From assembly GCF_022842375.1 (NCBI RefSeq), contig NZ_JALHPR010000011.1, positions 1 through 64,000 of the forward strand: DNA of 64,000 bases. Reading direction: 5' to 3'. A program made the position numbers and the translations under genes. This DNA comes from Elioraea sp. (GTDB lineage: Bacteria > Pseudomonadota > Alphaproteobacteria > Acetobacterales > Acetobacteraceae). Under the pieces are notes generated by a model, which made no database searches, was not told the DNA's origin, and worked only from the letters and a program-made list of their open reading frames with translations. Of this stretch, positions 1-8,024 are shown one piece after another (the first letter of the stretch is position 1; every line of letters starts with the position of its first letter).

Positions 1-562
1 CGCCACGCTGGCCGGCGCCGTGCTCGGCTCGGTGTTCGGCGGCGGCCAGGCGCAGGCGCCAGCCCCGTCGCGGAGCGGCAGGGGGAACGCGCCAGTCGAT
101 GTCGCCCCCCCACACGCGCCGGCGCCGCCCCCCACCGCTGCACCCCTTGCGAACCCCTGGTCTTCGCCCGCCCGGACGCCGCGCACGCCCGCCGCATCGG
201 CACCGGGCGCCGAGGATGCAGAGGCGCTGCTGATCCTCCGCGCCATGATCTCCTGCGCCAAGGCCGATGGCAGCCTCGATGCCGCGGAGCGTGGGGGCAT
301 CGCGGCACAGCTCGACGAGGCAGGCCTCGACCAGGCCGAGCGTGACCTCGTGCTGGCCGAATTCGCGGCCCCTGCCGGTGTCGCCGAGATCGCCGCCGCT
401 GTGACCGACCCTGTGCTCGCCGCGCAGGTCTACGCCGCTGCCTATCTGGCGGCTGGCGAGGTGGCGGCGGCCGAGCGGGCCTGGCTGACGGCGTTTTCCG
501 CTGCCGCCGGGCTCGATGCACGCGCTGCGGCAGAGATTGAAAAAAGACTCGGAGCCGGCTGA
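1..562 (+). CDS. TerB-like / DUF533 family protein, 5'-truncated by window edge
   Basis: The frame is open to the left edge, so the true start lies outside the window; the first internal candidate is a GTG at 20. A Pro/Ala-rich linker (about residues 10-65) leads into a helical domain with ILRAMISCAKADGSLD, the acidic signature of the TerB/DUF533 (YebE-like) fold. C-terminally, four short helices rich in Ala and Glu complete the domain. Family members are inner-membrane or periplasmic proteins of uncertain role; a metal-ion or stress role has been suggested for TerB relatives. The N-terminal Gly-rich part (LAGAVLGSVFGGG) may be the end of a membrane anchor. Confidence 0.7.
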   Translation, partial: ATLAGAVLGSVFGGGQAQAPAPSRSGRGNAPVDVAPPHAPAPPPTAAPLANPWSSPARTPRTPAASAPGAEDAEALLILRAMISCAKADGSLDAAERGGIAAQLDEAGLDQAERDLVLAEFAAPAGVAEIAAAVTDPVLAAQVYAAAYLAAGEVAAAERAWLTAFSAAAGLDARAAAEIEKRLGAG

Positions 563-567
563 TTTAA

Positions 568-1839
568 CTAGATTTTTATCAGGGCCGGATTGGGCCATAT
601 CGGCGGAGCCTCCGCCCCTTCCTGCGGCAGCACGACGACCGGCCTGCCGCCCTGGTTCTGCAGCGCGACCGAGGGCAGGGCGGTATTCTGGCCGCGTGCG
701 TCGAACCGCATCGGCGGGCCGCGCATCATCTTCTGGGTCAGCACCGTTGCGCGGAGTGCGGCGGCGAGTGCGGGGCCGCGGGCGGCGGGCTGGCGTGTCA
801 TCGCCTCGCTCGCCAGCAGCACGGCATCGACCGTGAGGGCAAGCTCGCCCTGCACGAGTTCGAATCGCGCCGGTGGGTTCCGCCTGGCGAAGAGGCTCCT
901 GACCTCGACCGTCACGGGGCTGCGCGGCTCCGGCCAGGGGGCGAAGGTGATGTGGTTCTCGCCAGCCGCATGCGGCAGCGTGAGCACCGCCTCGCTGGCA
1001 AGGCCCGAGAGGCCGAAGGCGACCAACCCGGATGGCCGCACGCCATCGGCCAGAATCGCCCCGATCATGGCGGCAGCGGCCCGCGGCGGCGCTTCGACCA
1101 GCACCAAGTCAGCGTCGGCGGCGCGCAGGAGGGCGAGAATGCCAAGCAGATCGTCAGCCTGCACCGGTCCGGTCGGCAGGGCGATCTCGGTGTAGGCTTC
1201 GATCGGCAGGTTCGTGGCGGGCAGGACGGCGCTGAGCGTCGTCCGCATCACCACCCCTTCCGGCGACTGGCTGTGGACGAGTGCGAGTCGCTGTGGCAGC
1301 GGCAGGGCGGCCGCCGCATGCAGGTCACGCATCAGGCCGAGGCCGCGTCCGATCAGCTGGCTCATCGTCGGCGCGCTGCGCACCACCATGCGCGCGCCAC
1401 GGTCGGTGAGGCCCGGGGCGCCTGCGCAGGCGATGATGAGGGGCGTCTCCCGTCGCTCCGCCACCTGGAGGGCCGCGAGCGTCGTTGCCTCGCCGCAGGT
1501 GCTGATCACGACGTCGGCGCCATCGTCGATCAGCCGGGTGACGGCGCGCTGCGCTACCTCGCCATCGCCCCCCGACTCGGCGAAGCGCAGTGCCAGCGGC
1601 CTGCCGCGGCGGTTCGCGAGCTCTGCCGCGATCTTCGCGCCGTGGCGGACGATGAGGCCCTGCGCGCCGCCGCGCAGGAGGATGCCGAGGCGCGGCGACT
1701 GGCGTGCCTGGCCGCGGGCAAGCGTCGGCATCGCGAGCGCAGCCAGCGCGCCGGTGAGCGCACTGATCAGCGCGCGGCGTCCCGGCCGCATCCGTATGCG
1801 TGCGCCATCCCCGCGCCCGCGATCCCCCATCCCAATCAT
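568..1839 (-). CDS. ABC transporter substrate-binding protein, LivK-like (Peripla_BP_6 type)
   Basis: The 423-aa product has a basic N-terminus with RPGRRALISALTGALAALA, a Tat- or Sec-type signal ending near ARGQA, so it should be periplasmic. The rest has the type I periplasmic-binding fold of branched-chain amino acid receptors: LGILLRGGAQG, then IDDGADVVISTCGEATTLAALQVAE, then ADLVLVEAPPRAAAAMIGAI. No permease or ATPase genes lie nearby, so it is an orphan receptor or pairs with distant components. An ATG at 1791, just before the signal sequence, is an alternative start; neither has a strong ribosome binding site. The ligand cannot be told from the sequence. Confidence 0.72.
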   Translation of the reverse strand: MIGMGDRGRGDGARIRMRPGRRALISALTGALAALAMPTLARGQARQSPRLGILLRGGAQGLIVRHGAKIAAELANRRGRPLALRFAESGGDGEVAQRAVTRLIDDGADVVISTCGEATTLAALQVAERRETPLIIACAGAPGLTDRGARMVVRSAPTMSQLIGRGLGLMRDLHAAAALPLPQRLALVHSQSPEGVVMRTTLSAVLPATNLPIEAYTEIALPTGPVQADDLLGILALLRAADADLVLVEAPPRAAAAMIGAILADGVRPSGLVAFGLSGLASEAVLTLPHAAGENHITFAPWPEPRSPVTVEVRSLFARRNPPARFELVQGELALTVDAVLLASEAMTRQPAARGPALAAALRATVLTQKMMRGPPMRFDARGQNTALPSVALQNQGGRPVVVLPQEGAEAPPIWPNPALIKI

Positions 1840-2003
1840 GCGTCATTAATGGACCCGCAGCGTCTCGATTGAAAGACGGTTCCCGGCTTTGTGTTGATGG
1901 GCCTCCATGCAATTCGGCCTGTTCACGCCGCCGCCCGAAGCGACTACACAGATCGATGAACCGTGATCGACCGGCCCTGATCGATCAGCAGGGGGAGCGC
2001 AGT

Positions 2004-3224
2004 ATGGAGCTCAACGCGCAGGAAGCGGCGCTCGCCGCACGTGCCGCAGCCGTGGCGGAAAGCCGCATCGCCCCACGTGCCGCCGAGATCGACCGCACCG
2101 AAGCCTATCCGTGGGACCATGTCGCGACGCTGCGCGACGAGGGCTTCCTCGGCATGACAATCCCGCGCGACCAGGGCGGCCATGGCGCATCCTATCTCGA
2201 CGCCGTCCTGGTGATCGAGGCGATGGCGCGACGGTGTGCCGTTGCCGGCCGCATCACCGTCGAGGCCAACATGGGCGCGCTCGGTGCCGTCATGGCCTAT
2301 GGCACGGCCGAGCAGAAGCGCCTCGCCGCAGACCTCGTTCTGCGCGAGGGCGACAAGCCCGCCATCTGCATCACCGAGCCCGATGCCGGCTCCGCCGCGA
2401 CCGAGATGACCACGCGGGCCGAGCGCCGGCCCGGCGGGTGGGTCATCAACGGCCGCAAGCACTGGATCACGGGCGGCGGCGTCTCGAAGCTGCACCTGAT
2501 CTTCGCGCGCGTGTTCGAGGACGGCACCGACCAGGGCATCGGCGGGTTCCTCGCCATCCGCCGCGGCGAGGACGAGCCGCGCGGCCTCGTGATCGGCGCG
2601 CGGCAGCATGCGATGGGCGTGCGCGGCATCCCCGAGACGGTGGTCGACTTCCAAGACCTGTTCATCCCCGATGCGATGGTGCTGCCGAGCCCCGGCGGCT
2701 TCCGCCGCGGCTTCGCCGCGCTGATGGACGCCTACAATGCGCAGAGGGTGGGCGCGGCGACCGTCGCACTCGGCATCGCCGCCGGGGCGCTCGAGCACGC
2801 GGTCGCCTATGCCAAGGTGCGCGAGCAGTTCGGACGCCCCATCGCCGAGTTCCAGGGCCTGCAATGGATGCTGGCCGACATGGCGGTGGCGGTCGATGCC
2901 GCCCGCGCGATGGTGCACCGTGCCGCCCGGTCGAAGGGCCCGAACGGCTTTCCTGACGCCGTGCTGGCGGCCAAGGCCAAGATCCTCGCCGCCGAGACGG
3001 CGGTGAAGGTGACGAACGACGCCCTTCAGGTCTGGGGCAGCGCCGGCTATGCCCGCGACAACCCGATGGAGCGGCTGGTACGGGACGCGCGGATGTTCAC
3101 CATCGCCGGCGGCACGGCGCAGATCCTGCGCAACCTCGTCGCCGCCAGCATCCTCGGCACCAGGCTTCCGCAGACGCGCGACGGCTGGCTGCGCGAGGCG
3201 GCCCGGCGCACGGCGGCGGAGTAA
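2004..3224 (+). CDS. Acyl-CoA dehydrogenase-fold flavoprotein, possibly 3-sulfinopropionyl-CoA desulfinase-like
   Basis: The 406-aa protein has the full acyl-CoA dehydrogenase fold: ICITEPDAGSAATEMTT (FAD/substrate loop), KHWITGG, REQFGRPIAEFQGLQWMLAD (FAD-binding) and GSAGYARDNPMERLVRDAR. The ATG at 2004 is chosen because GGGGGAG precedes it; the frame also continues upstream. The usual C-terminal catalytic Glu of the YEGT motif is Gly here (IAGGT), and the alternative base on helix G (as in isovaleryl-CoA dehydrogenase) is Gln247 (NAQRV). Loss of both bases, together with Arg83, recalls 3-sulfinopropionyl-CoA desulfinase, which has this fold but does no dehydrogenation. An ordinary dehydrogenase with a displaced base remains possible. 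A cupin gene follows after 5 bases. Confidence 0.85.
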   Translation: MELNAQEAALAARAAAVAESRIAPRAAEIDRTEAYPWDHVATLRDEGFLGMTIPRDQGGHGASYLDAVLVIEAMARRCAVAGRITVEANMGALGAVMAYGTAEQKRLAADLVLREGDKPAICITEPDAGSAATEMTTRAERRPGGWVINGRKHWITGGGVSKLHLIFARVFEDGTDQGIGGFLAIRRGEDEPRGLVIGARQHAMGVRGIPETVVDFQDLFIPDAMVLPSPGGFRRGFAALMDAYNAQRVGAATVALGIAAGALEHAVAYAKVREQFGRPIAEFQGLQWMLADMAVAVDAARAMVHRAARSKGPNGFPDAVLAAKAKILAAETAVKVTNDALQVWGSAGYARDNPMERLVRDARMFTIAGGTAQILRNLVAASILGTRLPQTRDGWLREAARRTAAE

Positions 3225-3229
3225 GGCCG

Positions 3230-3580
3230 GTGCCTTCCAGGGAGAGCCCCTACCTGGTCCGCGGCGCGGAGGCCGCGACGCTCGGTGACGGCTATCTGCT
3301 TGCGGTGAAGGAAGCGAGCTTCCCCGGCTTCGGCATCGCGCTCCGCTTCCAGGAGCGGCGGCCTGGCGGCCCGCCGTCTGACTGGTGCATCACCGGCCAT
3401 AGCATCTTCGTCCTCGATGGACGCCTGCGCTACGAGTTCGATGACCATGCGGTCGAGGCAGGCCCCGGCGACATGCTGCACATTCCCGCAGGCGAGGCGC
3501 ACCGCCACAAGCCTTCGGTCGTGGGCGAAGGCCCCGTCCGCTACGTGCTGACCGAGTTCGGCGAACATCCGCGCACGTAG
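3230..3580 (+). CDS. Cupin-domain protein
   Basis: This 116-aa single-domain protein starts at GTG 3230, five bases after the preceding stop, so the pair is probably co-transcribed. Its core shows the small beta-barrel cupin pattern: HSIFVLDGRLRYEFDDHAVEAGPGDMLHIPAGEAHRHKP. The second motif G-D-x-x-x-x-P-x-x-x-x-H is complete (GDMLHIPAGEAH), and an extra His follows. In motif 1 the metal-ligand His residues are weak (only H in ITGHSIF). Cupins of this size can be enzymes or small-molecule sensors, so the substrate is unknown. The pairing suggests a role in the same catabolic step as the flavoprotein. Confidence 0.75.
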   Translation: MPSRESPYLVRGAEAATLGDGYLLAVKEASFPGFGIALRFQERRPGGPPSDWCITGHSIFVLDGRLRYEFDDHAVEAGPGDMLHIPAGEAHRHKPSVVGEGPVRYVLTEFGEHPRT

Positions 3581-3666
3581 ACATACCGGGCTGCGTTAAG
3601 CCTTCCTCCATCCGCTCTGGCGATAACGGACGCGATGGAACAGCACCGGACAGGGCATTCTGGCCT

Positions 3667-4605
3667 ATGAAGACCGCGCTTTCCGGCGTGGTGAACTGGT
3701 TTGGCGCCTTCGGCGACGGCAGCGCAGAGAAGGCCCAGGCGCGCGCGCGCGCGGCGGGCCAGCAACCCGGACGGCAGGCCATGAATGCGGAAGCCCTGAA
3801 CGACGCGCCGCCAACCCCCGTTCCCGATCCCCCTGGGGCGTGGACGCCGGCGCGGCTGCGCTTCGTCGCCGCCCTCTGGGGCGAGGGCTACACCGGGCCT
3901 GGCGGCGACGAGGAGGCGCTGCGCCTGTCCAAGCCGCTAGGGCTCCAATCCTCCCACTCCCTCCTGAACCTCGGCGCCGGCACCGGGGGCGCGGCGCGGG
4001 CGATCACGCTGGCCTCCGGCGCCTGGGTCAGCGGCTATGAGCAGCAACCTGACCTTGCCCTCGCCGCATCGGCCATCTCGAAGAAGGCGCAGCTCGAGAA
4101 GAAGGCCGACATCAAGCCGCTCGACCCGGCAGCGCCGAAGTTCCGCGCCAACTACTACCAGCACGCGCTGGTGCAGGAGGCGTTCTGGACGATCGAGAAC
4201 AAGCCAGGCGTTGTCGCCGCTCTCGTGGCCGCCGTGAAGCAAGCCGGCCAGGTCGTCATCACCGACCTCACCCTCGGCGAGACGCCGCTCGACCCCAGTG
4301 ACGCGACGGCCAAGGCCTGGATGCGGCTTGACCGAAACCCCGTCCACCTCCTTGGCGCGAAGGAGGAAACAGCCCTGCTCGCCAAGCACGGGCTCGACAT
4401 CCGCATCGCCGAGGAGATCAGTGCGCGTCATGTCGCCCAGGCCACCGCCAGCTGGCGGTCGATGGTGGAGCTGCTGCAGCAGCAGCGCCCATCGGCGCAG
4501 CAGGCGCTGACCATCGTGCAGGAGGCGGAACTCTGGCTGCGCCGCCTTGCGTTGATCCGCTCCGGCAGGCTGAAACTCATGCGCTGGCACGCGATCAGGC
4601 GCTGA
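3667..4605 (+). CDS. Class I SAM-dependent methyltransferase
   Basis: The 312-aa product has a Rossmann methyltransferase core: motif I is LLNLGAGTGGAARAI (near residues 98-112), followed by an acidic residue in VSGYEQQPDLA and a motif IV region VVITDLTLGE. The N-terminal 50 residues are low-complexity and rich in Ala and Pro. An ATG at 3781 would remove most of that tail and is an alternative start; the upstream ribosome binding site is poor for both. Weak similarity in motif spacing to phosphoethanolamine and ubiquinone/sterol-type methyltransferases is visible, but the substrate is not identifiable. Confidence 0.75.
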   Translation: MKTALSGVVNWFGAFGDGSAEKAQARARAAGQQPGRQAMNAEALNDAPPTPVPDPPGAWTPARLRFVAALWGEGYTGPGGDEEALRLSKPLGLQSSHSLLNLGAGTGGAARAITLASGAWVSGYEQQPDLALAASAISKKAQLEKKADIKPLDPAAPKFRANYYQHALVQEAFWTIENKPGVVAALVAAVKQAGQVVITDLTLGETPLDPSDATAKAWMRLDRNPVHLLGAKEETALLAKHGLDIRIAEEISARHVAQATASWRSMVELLQQQRPSAQQALTIVQEAELWLRRLALIRSGRLKLMRWHAIRR

Positions 4606-4626
4606 GCAGCCCGATCCCGCCTGCGG

Positions 4627-4655
4627 TTGACAGGATTGCCGGCCTTCCCTATCAC
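4627..4655 (+). promoter_or_regulatory. Predicted sigma70-type promoter of rpmJ
   Basis: TTGACA at 4627-4632 is a perfect -35 box. A spacer of 17 bases leads to TATCAC at 4650-4655, a reasonable -10. It lies in the short gap after the methyltransferase and about 40 bases before the rpmJ start, so it should give rpmJ its own transcript, closed by the terminator at 4880. Confidence 0.55.
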
Positions 4656-4695
4656 CCGCCCCTCGCGCCGAACCGACCGCCCTGACAGGTGAACC

Positions 4696-4821
4696 ATGCG
4701 TATCCGCAACTCGCTCAAGACCGCCAAGGCGCGGGACAAGAACAACCGGCTCGTCCGCCGCAAGGGCAGGCTGTACGTGATCAACAAGAAGAACCCGCGG
4801 ATGAAGGTCCGCCAGGGGTGA
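4696..4821 (+). CDS. rpmJ: 50S ribosomal protein bL36, zinc-free (C-minus) type
   Basis: The 41-codon gene reads [17 protein letters not shown] and ends [12 protein letters not shown], matching the 41-residue bL36 form typical of alphaproteobacteria. It is a small, strongly basic component of the large ribosomal subunit. The four zinc-binding residues (three Cys and one His) of the 38-residue form are all absent, so it does not need zinc. CAGGTGAACC precedes the ATG. It stands as a single-gene unit with its own promoter and terminator, not in the spc/alpha ribosomal operons where the zinc form usually sits. Confidence 0.95.
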   Translation: MRIRNSLKTAKARDKNNRLVRRKGRLYVINKKNPRMKVRQG

Positions 4822-4879
4822 GCCGGGCGCGCTGATCACCTGCCGCGCTGCCTCGGCCGCGCCATGTCGCTGATGTTCC

Positions 4880-4912
4880 GACCGCCGTGGGCAGCCCCGG
4901 CGGTCTTGCTTT
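4880..4912 (+). terminator. rpmJ: Rho-independent terminator of rpmJ
   Basis: A perfect 8-bp stem (GACCGCCG at 4880-4887, CGGCGGTC at 4898-4905) with a 10-base loop is followed by TTGCTTT. It lies 58 bases after the rpmJ stop. Confidence 0.75.
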
Positions 4913-4975
4913 GTGCAGCCCATCGCTGATCGCCGTCTTGCGCGCCGCCCCGCGAAGCGTCACTTCTGGGCGAAC

Positions 4976-4995
4976 GGAGCGGAGCGGAGCGGAGA
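4976..4995 (+). repeat. GGAGC pentamer repeat at the glcD ribosome binding site
   Basis: Three GGAGC units followed by GGAGA run head-to-tail just before the glcD ATG at 5003. Each unit contains GGAG, so the array supplies several overlapping Shine-Dalgarno sequences; the last one is correctly spaced (8 bases). Slippage in this array could change translation efficiency. Confidence 0.6.
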
Positions 4996-5002
4996 TACAC
5001 CC

Positions 5003-6427
5003 ATGCTGGCGATGCCGGAGCCGAAGGCCGAGATCCTCGCCCGGCGCGAGGAGATCGTCGCAGCCCTTGTCGCGCGCCTCGGCGCCGGCAACGTGATCGC
5101 CGAGCCGCTTCGCCTCAAGCCCTACGAGACCGACGGGTTCACCGCCTATCGCCGCGTGCCGCTTGCCGTCGTCCTGCCCGAGACGACCGCGCAGGTCGCC
5201 GCCGCGCTGAAGTATTGCCACGAGAACGGCATCCGCGTGGTGCCGCGCGCGGCCGGCACCTCGCTCTCGGGCGGTGCGCTGCCGCTCGAGGATGCGGTGG
5301 TGATCGGCGTCGCGCGCATGAACGCGATCCTCGAGGTCGACTATGCCGACCGTCTCGCCCGCGTGCAGGCGGGTGTCACCAACATCGCCATCACGCGTGC
5401 TGTCGAGGGGGACGGGTTCTTCTACGCACCCGATCCGTCAAGCCAGCTTGCCTGCATGATCGCCGGCAACGTCGCGATGAACTCGGGCGGCGCGCATTGC
5501 CTCAAATACGGCGTCACGGCCAACAACCTCCTCGGCGTGACGATGGTGACGGTCGAGGGCGACATCCTCACCCTCGGCGGTGACCATCTCGATGCGGCGG
5601 GCTTCGACTGGCTCGGCCTCATCACCGGCTCCGAGGGCCAGCTCGGCATCGTGACCGAGGTGACGGTGCGCATCCTCCGTGCCGCCGAAGGCGCGCGGGC
5701 GATGCTCGTCGGCTTCGGCGCGACGGATGTGGCTGGCCAGGCGGTGGCCGACATCATCGCGTCCGGCATCATTCCCGTCGCGCTCGAGTTCATGGACCGG
5801 CCCTGCATCCATGCCTGCGAGGCCTTCGCCCATGCCGGCTACCCGCTCGATGCCGAGGCGCTGCTGATCATCGAGGTCGAAGGCTCGACCGAGGAGCAGG
5901 ACGCGCTGCTCGCCCGCCTCCAGGCGATCTGCGCGCGGCATGCCCCCTCGACCATGCGGGTGGCTGCGACGGCCGAGGAGAGCCTCGCGATCTGGAAGGG
6001 GCGGAAGGGCGCGTTCGGCGCGGTGGGTCGCATCAGCCCCGACTATCTCTGCATGGACGGAACGATCCCGCCGGGCCGCCTGCCCGAGGCGATGCGCGGC
6101 ATCGGTGCGCTCTCGGAACAGTATGGGCTGCAGGTCGCCAACGTGTTCCATGCCGGCGATGGCAACCTCCACCCGCTGATCATGTATGACGCAAACGACC
6201 CCGCGAGCTTCGACCGTGCCGAGGCGCTGGGCGCCGACATCCTGCGCCTGTGTGTCGCGCTCGGCGGATGCCTGACGGGCGAGCATGGGGTGGGCATCGA
6301 GAAGCGCGACCTGATGAGCGCGCAGTTCGGCCCGGTCGACCTCGACCAGCAGAAGCGGATCAAGACCGCCTTCGACCCCGGCTGGATCCTGAACCCGCAC
6401 AAGGTGTTCCCGCTCGTCGATGCCTGA
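5003..6427 (+). CDS. glcD: Glycolate oxidase, FAD subunit GlcD
   Basis: This 474-aa protein is the catalytic flavoprotein of the membrane-associated glycolate oxidase, which oxidises glycolate to glyoxylate and passes electrons through GlcF. It shows the vanillyl-alcohol-oxidase-type FAD domain (VPRAAGTSLSGGALP, then GNVAMNSGGAHCLKYGVTANN, then GSEGQLGIVTEVTVRI) and the C-terminal substrate cap with HAGDGNLHPLI and GEHGVGIEKRDLM. ATG 5003 is chosen for the GGAG 8 bases upstream. Related D-lactate dehydrogenases share the fold, but the following glcE and glcF genes make glycolate oxidase the better call. It overlaps glcE by 8 bases, so translation is probably coupled. Confidence 0.93.
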   Translation: MLAMPEPKAEILARREEIVAALVARLGAGNVIAEPLRLKPYETDGFTAYRRVPLAVVLPETTAQVAAALKYCHENGIRVVPRAAGTSLSGGALPLEDAVVIGVARMNAILEVDYADRLARVQAGVTNIAITRAVEGDGFFYAPDPSSQLACMIAGNVAMNSGGAHCLKYGVTANNLLGVTMVTVEGDILTLGGDHLDAAGFDWLGLITGSEGQLGIVTEVTVRILRAAEGARAMLVGFGATDVAGQAVADIIASGIIPVALEFMDRPCIHACEAFAHAGYPLDAEALLIIEVEGSTEEQDALLARLQAICARHAPSTMRVAATAEESLAIWKGRKGAFGAVGRISPDYLCMDGTIPPGRLPEAMRGIGALSEQYGLQVANVFHAGDGNLHPLIMYDANDPASFDRAEALGADILRLCVALGGCLTGEHGVGIEKRDLMSAQFGPVDLDQQKRIKTAFDPGWILNPHKVFPLVDA

Positions 6428-7643
6428 GCTCACATCCCCTGCGGTCGACGCGCCCACGAGCGAGGCGACACTTGCCGCTCTCGTCGCCGCCGCCCACGCG
6501 GCCGGCACGCCGCTCGCCGTCTGGGGCAACCGCACCAAGGCGGCGTTCGGCCGGCCGGTGCAGGCGGCGGGTGCGGTCAGCGCACGCGCGCTCACCGGCA
6601 TCACCCTCTACAGCCCTGCGGAACTCGTCGTCTCCGCCCGCGCCGGGACGCCGGTTGCCGACATCGAGGAGGCGCTCGCGGAGAAGGGCCAGCACCTGGT
6701 GGCGGAGCCGCCCGATCTCTCTGCCATCTGCGGCCCCGAGGACGGCATGGCTGATGGAAAGCCGACGATCGGCGGGGCGGTGGCCTGCAACCTCTCCGGC
6801 CCACGCCGGATCGCGCTCGGTGCGATGCGTGACCAGGTGCTGGGCATCCGCGCCGTCAACGGCATGGGCGAGGTGATCACCTCCGGTGGGCGCGTGCTGA
6901 AGAACGTCACCGGCCTCGATCTCTGCAAGCTCCTGTCCGGCAGCCGCGGCACGCTCGCTGTGCTGACGGAGGTGACGCTGAAGGTGCTGCCGGCACCGGA
7001 GGCGACGGCGACGCTCGTGCTGCGCGGCCTTGGCGCGGAGGCTGCGGTCAGTGCCCTCTCGGCCGGCCTCGGCTCTCCCTTCGGCGTCACCGGTGCCGCC
7101 TTCCTGCCCGATGGGGCGGCATTGCTCGGCCCTGGCGGATCGGCGACGCTGCTGCGCATCGAGGAGTTCGCCGATTTCATCCCCTACCGCACCGACAGTC
7201 TCTCGGCCCTGCTCGCGTCACATGGGCGCGCCGATCGGCTCGACACGGCGGCCTCGCTCCCGCTCTGGCGCGCGGTGCGTGATGCGGTGCCGCTGGCGCC
7301 GTCCACGGGCGAGGGCGTGTGGCGCCTCTCGGTCCGTCCCTCCGCCGGCGCGCGTGCTCTGGCGGCGCTGGGCGAGGCGGGGCTAAGGGGCTTCCTCGAC
7401 TGGGGCGGCGGGCTCGTCTGGGCGGCGGGCCCCGGCACCGAGGCCTCGCAGCGCGCGGTGATGGCTGCGGCGGGCGCGGCGGCTGGGGTGTTCTGGACGA
7501 TGCGCGCGCCCGGCCCCCTCCGTGCCGCGCTGCCCGTGGTGCCTGACGAGGTGCCAGCGCTCGCGGCCCTGAGCCGCCGCGTGAAGGCGGCGTTCGATCC
7601 GAAGGGGATTCTCGGTCCCGGCCGCGTGTTCGCCGGGCTATGA
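6420..7643 (+). CDS. glcE: Glycolate oxidase, FAD-binding subunit GlcE
   Basis: The 407-aa protein is the second, shorter flavoprotein-like subunit of glycolate oxidase. It has the N-terminal FAD_binding_4 half (ITLYSPAELVVSARAGTPVADIEEAL; RIALGAMRDQVLGIRAVNGMGEVI; VLKNVTGLDLCKLLSGSRGTLAVLTEVTLKV) and the short C-terminal motif FDPKGILGPGRVF. Its start lies inside the glcD 3' end (ATGCCTGA). The length is typical of the family (about 350-410). GlcE is required for activity along with GlcD and GlcF in E. coli, probably at the inner face of the membrane. Confidence 0.92.
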   Translation: MPELTSPAVDAPTSEATLAALVAAAHAAGTPLAVWGNRTKAAFGRPVQAAGAVSARALTGITLYSPAELVVSARAGTPVADIEEALAEKGQHLVAEPPDLSAICGPEDGMADGKPTIGGAVACNLSGPRRIALGAMRDQVLGIRAVNGMGEVITSGGRVLKNVTGLDLCKLLSGSRGTLAVLTEVTLKVLPAPEATATLVLRGLGAEAAVSALSAGLGSPFGVTGAAFLPDGAALLGPGGSATLLRIEEFADFIPYRTDSLSALLASHGRADRLDTAASLPLWRAVRDAVPLAPSTGEGVWRLSVRPSAGARALAALGEAGLRGFLDWGGGLVWAAGPGTEASQRAVMAAAGAAAGVFWTMRAPGPLRAALPVVPDEVPALAALSRRVKAAFDPKGILGPGRVFAGL

Positions 7644-7685
7644 TGCTGTCGGTTGTGTGTCCGGTGCTGGGATGAGGGGGCCCGC

Positions 7686-8018
7686 GTGACGATCCTGTTT
7701 TTCCTTCTGCTTCTGCCCGTGCTTGCTCTCGGCTTCACGGGGCTGACGCTCCTGTTCCTCGACGTGCTGCACGCGGGCTCACGCTCGCGGGCGGAATGGG
7801 CGCGTGACGGGCTTGCCTTCGTGTTCGGGTTCCTCGCGCTGGCGGGCCTCGTGTGGGACATCGCCTCGGGCGAGTTGTTCCGTACCGAGAGCTTCACGAT
7901 GTTCATGGGCATCTACGGCATGAACTTCGTCCTGCTCGGCGTCGCCTTCGTGCTGCTGGCGCTGCCGCATGGCGGTGCGAAGGCTGGTGCCGACGCCGCC
8001 TCCAGGGCGGATGGCTGA
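7686..8018 (+). CDS. Small three-helix membrane protein inside the glc operon
   Basis: This 110-aa protein is not one I recognise. It has three likely transmembrane helices: residues about 3-25 (ILFFLLLLPVLALGFTGLTL), 40-57 (GLAFVFGFLALAGLVWDIA) and 70-92 (FTMFMGIYGMNFVLLGVAF). The start is GTG 7686, preceded by GAGGGGG. It sits 42 bases after glcE and 6 bases before glcF, so it is almost certainly transcribed with them. Canonical glcDEF operons do not have a gene here. A plausible role, by position only, is a membrane anchor or quinone-docking partner for the soluble GlcDEF subunits. Confidence 0.7.
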   Translation: MTILFFLLLLPVLALGFTGLTLLFLDVLHAGSRSRAEWARDGLAFVFGFLALAGLVWDIASGELFRTESFTMFMGIYGMNFVLLGVAFVLLALPHGGAKAGADAASRADG

Positions 8019-8024
8019 GCGCGG

